Shown: piece after piece, positions 45,086 through 57,540 of the stretch
Layout of the letters: each line of letters opens with the position of its first letter
How positions within the stretch are numbered: the stretch's first letter is position 1
Assembly (NCBI RefSeq): GCF_029784155.1
Contig: NC_073691.1
Coordinates: 87,551,361-87,615,360, forward strand
Length of the DNA: 64,000 bases
Reading direction: 5' to 3'
Origin: Uranotaenia lowii
Taxonomy: Eukaryota; Arthropoda; Insecta; Diptera; Culicidae
Notes under the pieces: generated by a model
Seen by the model: the letters and a program-made list of their open reading frames with translations, nothing else
Databases searched by the model: none
Told to the model about the DNA's origin: nothing
Translations under genes and position numbers: made by a program

Positions 45086-45968
45086 TTATAGGAAAAATGG
45101 AAAACGGAATCCCGGATATGATTGATGTCTGTTTTTGCGTGAAAATTATAGATTTTGGCTGCACAATTTGTACAAACTTTCAGCAATCATATTTAAAAGC
45201 TTAAACACAATGTTTGATATTTCTAATTTCTAATTTCCAGAGTATTCTTTTACGGGTTTTAGTCATTTTTACAAATATTGACATTTTCGAAAAAAATTAA
45301 AACTCAAAGACCTGACGTGTATCTTAGTTACACTAAGGAGAAAAGTGTGAACGCCGGATCTTGCACCTTATATCTAATTAACTACTGAACATTTCCTACA
45401 AATTTTACACCACAGGAATACTTGAAGAATTTTTCATAAACTGTTATATTTTTTTCATACAAAACTTTTTCTGGAAACTTTTTTTTTATGTTCAATGATT
45501 TTATTTTCATTTTAATGTGATTTTGTTGCTTCCCTACAAAACGAATATATGTGATTACATTGCAATTGTTTATTGTTGACAAAAAATAATTTTTAGGATG
45601 AGTTTAATATATAATTTGGATTAAAGTTTAAATGTAAATATTATTTGCAAATATTTCGAAAACCGACAGCCCGGGACCAAAACCAGTAGTATAATTTACT
45701 GAAAACGATCAGCAATTTCAATTTTGATTTATTTTTTTCGCATTTTTTGTGCTTGAACAGAACTCATTATTGTTTGTTTGCTTGTGGAAAATCTACAATA
45801 AACTAATCTTTAACTTTTATATTAATAGAAAGCCATAATATCTTGATCTTTAAAACTTCCTCAAAAAATATACGAACTTGGCCGAACTCTTCATTATTTT
45901 GGATACTTTCTTATTTATCTCATATTTTATTTGAAATATGTATTTGACATGTTTCGCCAAATTATGTG
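45086..45968. other. AT-rich intergenic DNA
   Basis: Nothing recognised. Confidence 0.4.
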
Positions 45969-46833
45969 TACCGTAAAACGGGGGTTAATTTGATCACCGG
46001 GGTAAATTTGACCAACAATAAATTTTTCCACATTATCATCAATAACTGAGTCTATAGTTTGAATTTTTGAAAACTGTTTTCTACGTTTGAAAGCCTATTA
46101 ATTGAGTATCAAATAGGCAAAATTTTGTTTGAATTTGAATTTTTTTTCTGTTAGTAAAAAGCCTTCTTAAAATCTTAAAATATCTATTTTTCCAAGGCTC
46201 GCGAAAAACAGCTCTACTGATGATACCAAAAGCATTTAGAAGCAAACGGGTTGTTGAATGTGAAAGAACAACTTTTTTCTTTGTATTTGAACAGTTTTTA
46301 TGCTATTTTTGTAGTCTTTTAATGATAAATTTTTGATATTTAAAAAACAAGGACATTGGAAATAGTGAGAAGGCCTAGGGGAATGTGTGAAGGTAAAATT
46401 TCATTTGTATTTTGAAGATCAAACTATTTTGAAAATATTATAATTTTTGCCCCTGAATGTATGCAGCATCATAGTAATTTTTTCGATTATAAATATTTTT
46501 AAAATAAAACGTTAAAAATCAAGGTGAAATTGATAAATTAGCATATTTAAATATTATGAAGGTGTTTTGTATCCTTTATGATAAAGAAACTTCGTTAAAA
46601 CTGTCAGAATAAAGACTGATCAATGTCACCCCAAAGCATCCAATTCTGAACAGAGACGAAAACGATTTTTAAATCAATTTTAAAGTGGTCTAATACATTT
46701 CTGCATCCATGTTTTACGTTCATAGGAGTCCAGTACTGGTTTTAAAAATATAAAACATGCCACATTCCACTTAACAGAACAAATAATCGAAATATATTAA
46801 AAAAAGTGATCAATCTTACCCCGGATTACGGTA
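45969..46833 (+). mobile_element. Family 2 MITE, complete
   Basis: 865 bp, TACCGTAAAACGGGG to CCCCGGATTACGGTA, with an inner second GGGGTAAATTTGACC word beside the terminus. Other copies: 29645-30404 (truncated, reverse) and 59562-60446. Confidence 0.85.
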
Positions 46834-49218
46834 TCAATATTTCAAACATTTTTCTCAAATATTGCAAATTTCTAAATTTTAACGAAAAAAGATACTTAAT
46901 AAAGACTAAAAATTATTTGTATAGTTTTCTTAACGCTCCTAACTTTTTCGTTTTTCTAGCGAACTTTCGACTTTTGTGAAAACATCAAGGCTCAAAACTT
47001 ATTATACTTTTCATATCAAATTCGGTTGGTCTTTGCAACAGAATATTTCCGTAACCCTCACAATTTACTGAAGATAGGTTGTAAAACTAAAATTCAAATT
47101 CTTAGTTTTTATTATAACCTTCGAGAAGATCAAATTGTGGACGGCAAAGCTGACTGGATAAGTCATACGAAGGCTTCGTGAGGTTCTTGCCCTTTTAAGC
47201 TAGCTACAAAATATTGAAAAAGGTAGCTTTTCAATAAATACTGCTTCTGATAACGCAAAGTAGTAAAAACACCTAGCCGATACTGTTGATGTTATCACTG
47301 GGCAGAAATGTATGGGAGATATTCAAAGCAAAGTTCAAGAATTAATAAAAACAGCATAAATTTGTTTTGTATTTTTCCCTAAAAGTTTAATGAAAACCCT
47401 ACAAAACATATTTTTACCAATTTTGTTCCTCATGGAGAAATCGGAAATTGTATGCCACCCGATTCTAAGTGGTATATTCCTCACCACGGTAGAAATATTA
47501 TTATTTCTCATACTTTAATTTTGTTAGAAGTTAAAAAAGAGCATCCGTTATAAATGAAACAAAAAAAGTAAAAAAAAAAGATTATTCAAGGCAGAAATTG
47601 ATATATATATTATCTGTAAGTCATAATTTTTCAAATTGATTTTTTCTGAAAATGTTAAGGTTTTCCAAAATCTTCAACGATAAAGTAGGAACATCAATAA
47701 ACAATATTTACAGTGCTACACGGCAAAGGCTAAAATTCTCTCCGACCTGCTTCAAAAATAAAAAAAATAAATGTAAGCCACCCATTAATCATCAACGCTC
47801 AACTATTGTAGACACTGGATTCCTCTAGCAAACAATTCATAAAAGCTGCAGGTTTATTTAAATTAAAGAAAATAAAACATTCGCGTGTATCTCGCGAATC
47901 ACTCATGAGAAGAAAAAAAAATTCAACACAAGTCTATTTGTTTTCTGAAATGCACGATTTGGTACGTGCATTAGAAAAATTTGGAGTGTTACTCAAGAGG
48001 GTAACAAACAAAACTCTCGACTCCCCATGTGGTTCCGTTTTTGTGTTACGCGCGCAGACGGAAGTTCCCTGTAGAAAAAAAAAATTCGAGCTAAAAGGGT
48101 GGGTGTTGTTGTTTCGTTGAATTGGCATAATGCGCACCGCACGCATTCTCATGCAAAAAAAAAGGAAAATCCCCTTCCGTGTGGATTCCTTTTTCATGAC
48201 TTTTTTCCCGCTTGTTTCGAATATGACTCACCACACCACACGGAAAATCGGCACATGTTCCAACTCCAGTAGAAGGGGGACGACAAATGAAACTCATACC
48301 GCGCTTCTGAATATCGCATCACTTTTTAATTAAAGCCATGCCACTTTACGTTCGCAAGTGCGAGGGTATGAAATTCCTTCTGTTGGTTTTTTTTATCAAC
48401 TCTTTTCATCGTACCTACCTACCTTCTTGGGGAAGGAGAGAAAAAAAAACACATTCGTTTTAACTGCTAACTAAAGCCAGTCCATATTCTAAGAAAAAAG
48501 GGAGTGTCCCATTGCACGGTGACCTTCAAAAGTCTGCTACCGGGGCTTAATTAATCAGATCAAATTCTCGTACCTACCTAATTGAAAACAGCTAGCATGT
48601 GGCGTTGCAAAAGAACTTTGAACTAGCGAATCCTCTATGAATGCTACGAGTGAAACAAATAGCTCTTTTTTTTGTTTATTTACGTTCACGAAAAAAGAAT
48701 ATTCTTTAACAAGGAATTTTAGAGGAAAGTGAGAAGAATTGGTTCTGAAAGTGACTATATTCCTTAGCTACATCTCGCATCCGTAATGTCTTACAAAGAT
48801 TTAATCTACAAAATAATTTGCCAAATGGAGCAATACAGCTATGCTGTAAGCTCACGAAATTTCTTAAAATTTATTTTTTGAGTTATTGAACCTTGGTCGA
48901 AAATTGAACAAAATGTGACATTAAGATCTATTTTCATCTTTTTAAAATTTTTAGATTTTTCTAATCATGTTCCGATCATAGGTACATATATAAAATATCA
49001 TATTCCCTTAGGAGCCAAAAATAATTGATACCGGCTTTTAATCCATTAGGAAGATATTTTCCAAATCCACTTAAAACAGTTGAACAAAACACTGAAAAGA
49101 CTTAAGAATCGAAACCCTGACATGCTGATTTATCCGAAACAATTGCTGTTATGTCTAGTTTCTGATTGTTGTATTGGTTCACTTTAGTCAATGTAATTCA
49201 ATAATATATTTTCTACAG
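46834..49218. other. Intergenic DNA with weak relics
   Basis: 47330-47460 resembles the 3' end of the mariner elements (TTTTTCC-TAAAGT, AAAACCCTACAAAA). 48760-49020 resembles an inner part of family 3. 47880-48330 is less AT-rich and unique in this window; its overlapping open frames show no motif. Confidence 0.4.
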
Positions 49219-49330
49219 ACTAGCCGATCCGGTGTACTTTGCTACACCTTCTAGAAATGAATGATGTTCAGTCCGACAAGCGTGAATCCGCGATGCCAGG
49301 TAAATGTTTGATGTTTAGTAGTTAGGAAAA
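49219..49330 (+). repeat. Head fragment of the 25844-28496 repeat family
   Basis: ACTAGCCGATCCGGTGTACTTTGCTACACC matches the start of the repeat at 25844. Homology fades soon after. Confidence 0.6.
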
Positions 49331-50370
49331 AAGGTAAACAAAAGGGTATAAATTTTCGATGAATTTAAAACTCATTTCAATACGGCATTTTACTTCAAAG
49401 ATCTCTTAAAAAGTAAGTAGAATCAACTTTTATTTCTTTTTTCTGTTTTAAATATTTTTTGAAAAAATATTGATAGCTACTAAGCTATAAATCGAGTTTC
49501 AAAAACTGGTGTTTTTTTGCGATTTAAAACACAAGTAGATAAGTATTTTAAAAGTTTTTGAATGAAAAAGAGATATTTTCACAAAAACTGTCATTAAAAA
49601 AAATGTTGAAGATATTTGTAAGCGAAAGTTCTGTTTTGGAAAGCATTCTAACAAGGAAAAAACCTGGTTGAAAGAACTGGAATTTTATCCTGTTTTCTGT
49701 TAACCAAAGTAACAAATTTGATGGTTTTTTTCTGGAATCAACGTTTTTTGTACTGGAAGAAGATTTAAAATGATTTAGATTTTTTATAGATTTACTTAAG
49801 GGTTGTATATCGTTTATGAAAAATGCACTTCTGAAATGTCTGCTCTTGTGTGAGAGCTGTTTGCACATTTTTCGTAAATTTTTGTAAAAAAAATCAAATG
49901 TATTTCCGTCGGCGTGTCTTACAAGTACCTTCTCATGACAAAATTTTGCCAAATAATTATTGAAAAATAATATTAGGATCTAATTTCCGTTTTATTATAT
50001 GCCTGTTCCTAAAAGCTTCCCAAATTCTCTAAACTCTTGTATGAAGCACTTTGTGGCGCTACTGTTTGGTTAATATCTCGGTATCCGCGAGTGGGGTTAC
50101 CATATCCCGCGACACCAGTAAGAGTACATTGAGATCATTTATCCCAAAAGTAAGGAAAAACGTTTAACAGTAAAACCCCGCTAATCCGAATTCCAGTGTT
50201 TCCGAGCTCTCGCGTTCTCCCATCAATCAGGTTGACACAAGATCCATATTTGAATCGAGCTTTGCGCCTGGATGGTATGCAAAAGAATATACAGTAGAAC
50301 CCTGCTTTCCCGATAAGAGAAACCAAAGTATTCCAAACGAATTACATTGACAAACCCTATCCTTTTGCTC
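49331..50370. other. Intergenic DNA
   Basis: A 134-codon minus-strand frame at 49548-49952 has no recognisable features. GCGCCTGGATGGTATGCA near 50267 is inverted at about 51698 on the far side of the mariner, so the mariner may lie inside an older inverted-repeat element. Confidence 0.4.
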
Positions 50371-51692
50371 TAAAGCATGGATCACCATGAATCTGGACGC
50401 ACTGTTTATTATACTATTGCGCTCCTAGTTGTTGGATCTGGAATGTTTTGACAGTACTTTGTTTGGAAATGTTTCCTCTATCAGTGCTGAAAATTTCATC
50501 ACGATTCGTTTTGTTCCAAAAAAGTTACACGTGATGGAAGCCGCGAGACGAAAATAAATGTTGTACACCCACGTTAAAAACCGACGTGGTCGGGTTAAAA
50601 AAATCGCGAAATCGTCAAAAATGCTCAAATCAACCATGTGCAGCGTTCTCAAACGTTTCCATGAGATGCATACTATCGACCGGAAGATTCATACCAAGCG
50701 TCATAGTGGAATTAAGGCTCGGAAACTGCATTTGAAGGTGTTGAGAACGATCAAGGCAAACACAGGGTAGTCGGACTACGGCATCGTCAGGAAATTCAAC
50801 GTCGACCGATACACCGTCAGAAAAATGAGTCTGTGTGCAGGAATACGATCCTATCGGGCCAGTAAGCAACCAAACCGGACATTGAAGCAGAATTTAGTAG
50901 CCAAAGGACGTGCCCGGAAGTTATACAACAAGATTCTAACGAAGTACGACGGATGCATTCTTATGGATGACGAAACGTACGTGAAGATGGATTTTGGGCA
51001 GCTTCCTGGCCAAAAATTTTATAAAGCCACTGCAGTGGTGCACTGCACTGGTCGGGGTTGTGTCTCCACCAAGTTCAAATTTGTTTTTGCCGATAAGTTG
51101 GCAAGAAAGTGTTTGATCTGGCAAGGTATTTGCAGCTGCCGACGAAAAACACCGGTTTTTGTGAAAAACAAGACCATGGACTCCGAAATGTACAAGGAGG
51201 AGTGCCTTAAAAAACTTTTTTTTCGTACATTAGATCTCACAAAAGACCAGTGAAGTTTTCGCCAGATTTGGCATGCTGTCACTACAGCTAGGAGGTACTA
51301 CACTGGTATTGGGCCAACGGGTGGATTTTGTCGAAAAGGACATCAACCCACCCAACTGCCCTCAATTCCGCCCTATCGAAAAATTTTGGGCAATTGTCAA
51401 GCAGAAGATGAAAAAGAATGGTAGGACGACTCGGAAAGCAACAGAGATGAAGAGATTGTGGAACAAAATGGCCGCTAAGGTCAGTGAATAGGGTGTTCAA
51501 ACTTTGATGAGTGGTTCTAGACGAAAAGTTCGAAATTTCATCAAAAAAACATCGAAATATTTTTTTTCTTATTTTTCCTTTGAAGTGCAATAAAAACCCT
51601 ACATTTTGATTACAAAACATTTTTATTTCGTTTACATAGCTCTGAGATAGACCCGTTTTAACGCGTCCAGATTTGTAGTGATCCATGCTTTA
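50371..51692 (+). pseudogene. ITmD37E-like mariner, full-length but inactivated
   Basis: 1322 bp with TIRs TAAAGCATGGATCAC...TCTGGACGC and the complement ending GATCCATGCTTTA at 51692, and TA targets. The transposase reads in pieces: start at about 50535 with an early TAA; 50558-50770 (DNA-binding half); 50773-51253 (contains ILMDDETYVKMDFGQLPG, the first Asp, then a CTGRGCVSTKF segment); a short frame near 51250 with SPDLACCHYS (second Asp); and 51273-51491 with NPPNCPQFRPIEKFWAIVK (the Glu). At least three frame changes or stops separate them. The sister of the split copy at 17714-30943. Confidence 0.88.
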
Positions 51693-51879
51693 GTATTGCA
51701 TACCATCCAGGCGCATAGCTCGGTTCTTACATGGGTAACCCATGGATTTTATTTTTCTAATCAATCGACGTTTATAGCAAATTTATACTTTAAACTTACA
51801 AAAACTTCGATTTAATAGCTAAACAATATATCGCGATGATAAAACACATTTGCACAGTTTCTGGGTCTGCGTCTTCTTC

Positions 51880-52496
51880 GAAGACCTTCTAGATTCCATT
51901 CAAGCGCCTATCTTCAAATATCCTTCTCAGCAGTTCGCAGCGTGTGCCTAATCCATCTCCACTTACTTTCCCGAATCTCGATTTCTAAAGCCCTTTGATG
52001 ACACCGGCGATGTAGTTCCTCATTTGAGATCCAGTTACCAGGCCACCAAAAGCGCAGATGATATTCCGCAGGCAGCGGTTTACAAATACTTGCAGTTTTC
52101 GCGTCGTTAACGCATATGTGCACCAAGTATCGCACCCATACAGCAATACGGAATTGACGTTTGAGTTGAAGATTCGTTCGTAGAGAGATTTGATCTTTCG
52201 GAGACTCGCAAATGAAAATCGGGCCTTTCTGATCCGGGTTTCGATGTCTTTCATGGTACCTCCATCAGGCGTTATCTGGCTACCAAGATACTAGAAGCAC
52301 TCCACTTTCTCAACTTGTTGTCCAGCTACCATGAAACTGGAGGGATTTCCTGGGTTGATCTCCGTCGACTTGGTCTTCCCGACATTGACTTTGAGACCTG
52401 GTGCCTTGGAGCTTTCGGTGAGATCGTCAAGATTACTCTGCATATCCGATTGTGTTTGGGCGAGCAAAACGAGGAGGGGTCTTCCATACAATTTAA
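51880..52496 (-). pseudogene. Non-LTR retrotransposon, C-terminal reverse transcriptase fragment
   Basis: On the minus strand a nearly continuous frame carries LLVLLAQTQSDMQSNLDDL, then GLKVNVGKTKS (palm/thumb border of reverse transcriptase), a single TAG before YLGSQI, IRKARFSFASLRKI, SNVNSVLLYGCDTW, VNRCLRNIICAF, and WISNEELHRRCHQ...KWRWIRHTLR at the end. This is the typical tail of RTE/CR1/L2-type polymerases; the clade is not resolved. The catalytic YADD and the endonuclease are missing because the copy is 5'-truncated or cut by the element starting at 52497. Confidence 0.8.
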
Positions 52497-53379
52497 GAGG
52501 GGAGTAGGGTCTAACGGGTAAAAAACACCATTTTCACGAATTTTTTTTAGAGCTATCGTTCAAACAAATGTATTCAAATTTTTGGCATTATACAAAGCAT
52601 TGTTAAAAGAACATTTAGTAATTTTTTCGTAGAAAAATATGGAAAAATGAGCCGGTAACGGAGCACTTTCGAGGATGCCTTTTAGAAAACAGGATTTGCG
52701 GTTGACACTGTATCGCAGCACAGAATCATCTGAAGTCAAAAAATCGGAGCAACATATTTTTAATAGATGTTCCTCTGGACCCCAACGAAAAAAAAACATA
52801 TGAAATTTTGTGGCTGTTTGGAGTAAAAACTACGATTTTTCACGAAAAAATCCGCCATTTTTTATCTGTAAAATCTCTCCAAAGTAAAAAAAAAGAAAAT
52901 CCTTGGGGTTTGGTATTTTATATGTAGAAAATATGTTCCAAATTTGAAAAGAATCGGTGAATTAGTTTTCAAATGACGATGTCCACTGACTTTAAAAATG
53001 TGCTTTCGAGAAAAACGCATTTGAAGTTTCTGCTCTAACAATGAAAGAAACAATTTATTTTTTCAACTCACACTGAATCATCGATTCCAGCTCCATAAAG
53101 TACGTTCCCTGCAGCAATTTCGTTGTCTTCGGCTTCTTTTTTTTCAAGTCTCTGTCTTCTTCCGGCTTCTTTACTCTGCATCTGAGCTTCTTGTTCGGCC
53201 TTAGCTATCCGAGAGTTATCGAATTCTTGCAGTATTAGATAAGAGGAGATACAGGCCTATAATTTCTACAGTTTTGCTTCGATTGACTTGAAAATTTGAC
53301 ACAACATTCTTGAAATGTTTTACAATAAGAAAGTAAGAAAATCGTTTTTTTTTTAAGCGTTAGACCCTACTCCCCCCTC
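52497..53379. mobile_element. Family 4 TIR element
   Basis: GAGGGGAGTAGGGTCTAACG at 52497 is inverted as CGTTAGACCCTACTCCCCCCTC at about 53358-53379, a repeat of about 20 bp with a 2-base indel. The interior is AT-rich and non-coding, about 880 bp. Confidence 0.75.
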
Positions 53380-53499
53380 AATGCATTATTCGATAACTAT
53401 TCTGCACATGTATCTGCAGAAATTTCAAATTTCTTCAATTTTTCCAAATTTCACATAGGAAGGTTTAAGGCTAGGAGTCAAGTTTCTACGATGTTTGTG

Positions 53500-54575
53500 A
53501 CCCATCTGTTCTTCCACTGGAGGGAGGGGGGGGTTCTATAAGAAGGGGGAGGTGGTCTTCCTTTTATTGGGAACTAATCAAACAAAAAAATCAAATTTAT
53601 CATGGAAGTATATTTGAGTACCCTATCGTGGGATAGGGAAGAAAAGAGAGGTGTCATACGTTTCTTTTGATAAATTAAAGAGCTCAGCAAATAAATTTAA
53701 CCTAATTTTACAGGGGAAAGTATAAGAGTACGAGGAATGATTCTACAGTTATTAGCTTAGCTTAGCTTAGCTTGATTGACTACTCACATCCACCTTAAAT
53801 CATTGAATTCGAAATGCTTCACTGTTAACTTCGAGAACTTTGTTCTCTCTATGGAACCAAATTCTGTTAATTGGCCGTGTTTTGGAAACATATCTTGAAT
53901 TAGATCATTATTATTTATGCATTTCGAACACCATGATCGCTGGCGTGGCTCAGTAAAACGAATTCCACATCGCCAATGGTTGCTACTCCGTGATTGACCG
54001 AGGCCACCAATTTTGTTCAAAGGTCAAATGAAAGGTGTCTGGGACTGACAGCACATTCACAATGCCCAAAACTGATGCTCTCTCTTTAAACATCAATAAC
54101 GGCGCCGGCCACGTCCTAGTAGTCAATAGATAGTTTGGAAAAGAGAGAAAGGGATGAAAGAAATAATTCGTGCTTTAGGACCGAGGTCACCTATGCATCC
54201 TAGCAAAAAAATTGGGTTCGGAGATTTGGGTGAGTACGAGGAATGATTCTACAGTTATTAAAAAAAAACTCCCCTTTTCACCTTTCAGTGGGGGTTAAGA
54301 GAGAGGAAAAGGAGTTCCGCACATTTTTTGTACAACTTGAGAACTTATCCAACAAATGGAACCAAATTTGAAAGAAAAAGTATTCGAGTACGAAAAATAT
54401 TTCTATTTTTTTAAGGAGAAATTCCATACAGTACAGAGACAGGAATAGGGCAACATTTATCGCACAGTTTTTTTTTAATTTTTCAAGCAATCGACACTTT
54501 AAATTTTACTTGAGAGAGTTTTTTTTTAATTCTAGACACCTCCTTCTATTCGAGGAAAAACGAGAAGAAGTAAAG
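53500..54575 (-). repeat. 150-bp subrepeat array, reverse copy, interrupted by a SINE
   Basis: Reverse-oriented units of the 26200-28450 array (GGAACCAAATTTGAAAG, AGTACGAAAAATATTTCTA, GGGGTTCTATAAG-like stretches) on both sides of 53754-54231. Confidence 0.65.
53754..54231 (-). mobile_element. SINE with TTAGC-repeat tail and 28-bp target duplication
   Basis: The duplicated target GAGTACGAGGAATGATTCTA...GTTATT is at 53726-53753 and 54232-54259, and is identical. The element reads on the minus strand: a head near 54230, GGACGTGGCCGGCGCCGTTA, AGCAACCATTGGCGATG, CCACGCCAGCGATCATGG, and an (AAGCT)n tail at 53754-53775. The long target duplication and simple-repeat tail fit LINE-driven target-primed insertion. 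An internal Pol III promoter was not identified. Confidence 0.88.
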
Positions 54576-54792
54576 TACCGTCAACTGGGGTAACATTCAA
54601 CACTTCTTAACTTCAATGGCTTCTTAAAACCTCACGTCCCCACATAATCATACCCTTTATGCATCAAAAGTTTTAAGGTTAATGGGACATAAAACTGACG
54701 AGGTAGTCAGAAAAAATATTGTTTTCCTCAGTTATTTTTGATTTGTTTAAAAACATTTTGTTCACGACCATTTAGATCTTCGCTGGATGTTT

Positions 54793-54960
54793 TTAAAAAA
54801 ATCGCTGGTTTTACGTTTCAGTCTACTTTATTCGACCATCCTCAGAAACTAAAAAAAAATGCTTTGAACATTTAATTGTATTACATATAGTTTCTGAGGA
54901 GTTTCTGAGGATGGTCGAATAAAGTTGACTGAAATGTAAAACTAGCGATTTAAAAAAAAT
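54793..54960. mobile_element. Small foldback element
   Basis: Arms of about 58 bp (ATCGCTGGTTTTACGTTTCAGTC...CCATCCTCAGAAAC and its complement at 54897-54955) around an AT-rich centre. Confidence 0.75.
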
Positions 54961-55671
54961 CACCTAACTAAATCAACAAAAGATCCCCGAAACTTAAAAA
55001 AAAAACATTGGATTTTCACTATTTATCTTTGATTTGTATGAAAAATCTAATGAAAACATATGTATGTAAATGTATAGTTTTTGATACATTTTTGATGTCA
55101 TAAATGCCATAATGCATAAAACACCAAGTTTGTTTCTGGTTCTATTGAAACTTATTTTTACATTTTTGTGAACATAGGAATATTGCATACATTTAGGGGT
55201 AAAAAATACTACAAAAAATTCTTCTAACTGAAATCATAAAAAATAAATGATTGGATGAATTAAATTTCAACGTTGACAAATGCGTGATGCAAAACAATCA
55301 TATTCGAGCATATGGAAACGAGATTTACCAGGTTTCTCTTTGATTTGCATTTTGTTGAATCTTACCCCACGCAGGTAACTGAATTATAAAAAAAAAATTC
55401 TTATAAAATTTGGTGCTTGTTCGAATAATATTTGTAGACCAACAGTGTTGGATTAGGATGATTAAACCAATAAAAAGTTTGTAGGTGATATAATAAGGCC
55501 AATCCGTTATACTTTGCAACGTTTTTTACAGCATCCAGAAATATTAAAATTTGATGCCGTGATGGATTTTTTGAAATTTTAAATGAAAATGAAAAACTTT
55601 AAAATACTAGTTTAAGATGTGAATAATTATGTCATCATCATTTTATTTTCATTAATAGATAACTCGATCAC

Positions 55672-56647
55672 TAGGGGAGAGTGGGGATACTTGATCCCCT
55701 TTTTTTATTTTCACCATATCTTTTTGGAAAAATTTAGCAACTCGCCATCTTTGACATTTTCTGACAGCTTGTAACTTCAAGTTTCTATGCTCCAAAAATT
55801 AGAACGATACTTGAACCCGTTGATGAACTAGAAGCATTTTCGTGGGAGTGAAAAAATAACGAATTTTCTGAAAATAGAGGAGACTTGATCCCCTTTTGAA
55901 GAAGACTTGATCTTTTATTCAGGAAGCCCTAATCTTTGTATAAAAATCAAACAAAACCCCAAGATAGAATGTGAATTGACTAGTTTGGTCATGTTTGTTC
56001 TCATTTCACAATTTAAAGCAGACATAAGAAGAAAATTCTATAACTTTGTCTCAACGCTAATAACATTGCATACTTAAAGGCGCTATTTTTTCTTATTAAT
56101 AGAATATTAATTATTTTTGCTCTTTTCTTCAGACAATTGTTTGATGAATATTAGTTTTTGGATAAATATTAGTAATTTCGTAATCAGCAATCATAACGAT
56201 CAATTCAGAAGAAGAATATGCCGTTTGGAAGGGGGATCAATTGTACCCAACTCTAGGGGATCAATTATACCCAAAATCAACATTTTAGAAAACTTTTTCT
56301 GAAAAAAGTTAAGAGTTTTCCGCTTTGAAAATATGGCATTATGAAGTTCATTCTACGCTCGAACGATTGATACATTGGAACAAATATTTTTTTCATAATT
56401 TTCCCATGTAAGGAACATTTTAAAGTGATGAAAAAAGATCTTCAAGTTACATTTTGTGAAATTTTTCAAACAAAGTTCAATTACTCAAACAATTATTTTG
56501 TTAAAATTTTTTAAACTACAAGCATTGTTATTTTGCTCATTTTGGGACATTTTTCTAGAACATTTGATCTTTGTAAGACATTCCAGTTTCGAGATATAGC
56601 TAAGGAATCAAGTATCCCCAGGGATCAAGTATCCTCATTCTCCCCTA
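55672..56647 (-). mobile_element. Family 3 element, complete
   Basis: 976 bp, TAGGGGAGAGTGGGGATACT to GTATCCTCATTCTCCCCTA, with GGGATCAAGTATCC-type words repeated next to each end and TA at both ends. The flanking family 1 sequence resumes without loss, confirming the boundaries. Confidence 0.88.
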
Positions 56648-56733
56648 TATATAAAATTAAAAACTATATCAGTGCTGTGGTGTACAAATGTTGCATCTAA
56701 CTCCGCTGTTGCAAGATGCCCCGTTTGACGGTA

Positions 56734-57451
56734 TATAAAGCTCGAAAACTTATCAAGCAGATGGAAACATATGTGAAATGTGATGTTTTTGGTCGTGAAA
56801 AATATTATGGGTGTTCGTGTACCCCCCCCCCCCCCCCCACATTGGTGGGGAGAAAGGCAAATAAAAACGACTTTTTGATATCAGATTTAAAACAATTATG
56901 AAGAAACATGTGATGTGAAAGCTCTCATAGAAAAGATATCGAAAATTTATTTATAATGAAATTATTTCCACACAATTTCTTGATTTTAAGAAGGTTTAGC
57001 AAAGCAACCAAGTCAGCTAGTTAAATATAAAAAATATATTTCACATATTCTTGACTTAGAATTTTATTTCGACTCAACGAGTTAGTGAGCCCAGTCAGCC
57101 ATTATCGAGTTCATACCGTAAATGAATAAGAAAGAGAAAATAACAGTGGAACATTCTAGTGAAAAAAAACGATAACAACAATAAACTTCAAAAAAAATTA
57201 ATCAATAAAAAAATTCAGTTAAATACAATTTATCTCATATCACAACAACCCAGCAAACATTTAAGAGGGTATATCGCAGAAACAACAGAATTATTCAAAC
57301 AAATATACCAGATGAAAAGATTGTATTAAACTAACCAAAATAGCATATAGCTACAAAAGTGGATGCGATATATCTATAATGACAAGATTCCAACGATTCG
57401 ATTTCCCCACAAAATTCAAAATAAACGATTTTAAGTTATTCGAGTAAAACG
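56734..57451. other. Intergenic DNA with a poly-C run
   Basis: A run of about 17 C lies at 56822-56838. Otherwise featureless. Confidence 0.45.
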
Positions 57452-57540
57452 AAAAAAAAAAATTCCCCGACCTAGATTTGAACTCCAGTCCTCCGAGTTC
57501 GCCGTCCGGTATCTTACCACGATGCCAACTCATCAGTTGA
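57452..57540 (-). ncRNA. tRNA-like Pol III unit (SINE head)
   Basis: Minus strand: an A-box-like TGGCATCGTGGT (57516-57527), a B-box-like GAGTTCAAATC (57475-57485), and a run of about 11 T (plus-strand A at 57452-57462) that would end Pol III transcription. The sequence does not fold convincingly into a complete tRNA, so it is more likely a tRNA-derived SINE head or relic than a working tRNA. Confidence 0.55.

Larger units (their letters stand above)
54576..56733 (-). mobile_element. Family 1 MITE, complete, with two nested insertions
   Basis: Termini TACCGTCAACTGGGGTAACA (54576) and GCCCCGTTTGACGGTA (56733). It is interrupted by a small foldback (54793-54960) and by a family 3 element (55672-56647). 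The remaining pieces align with 42441-43397. Confidence 0.83.

Noticed and set aside
49548..49952. 134-codon minus-strand frame
   Set aside because: Phe/Lys/Asn-rich as expected from AT-rich DNA, with no domain or splice sites.
57452..57540. Functional tRNA gene
   Set aside because: A and B boxes and a T-run are present, but a full cloverleaf cannot be drawn convincingly.
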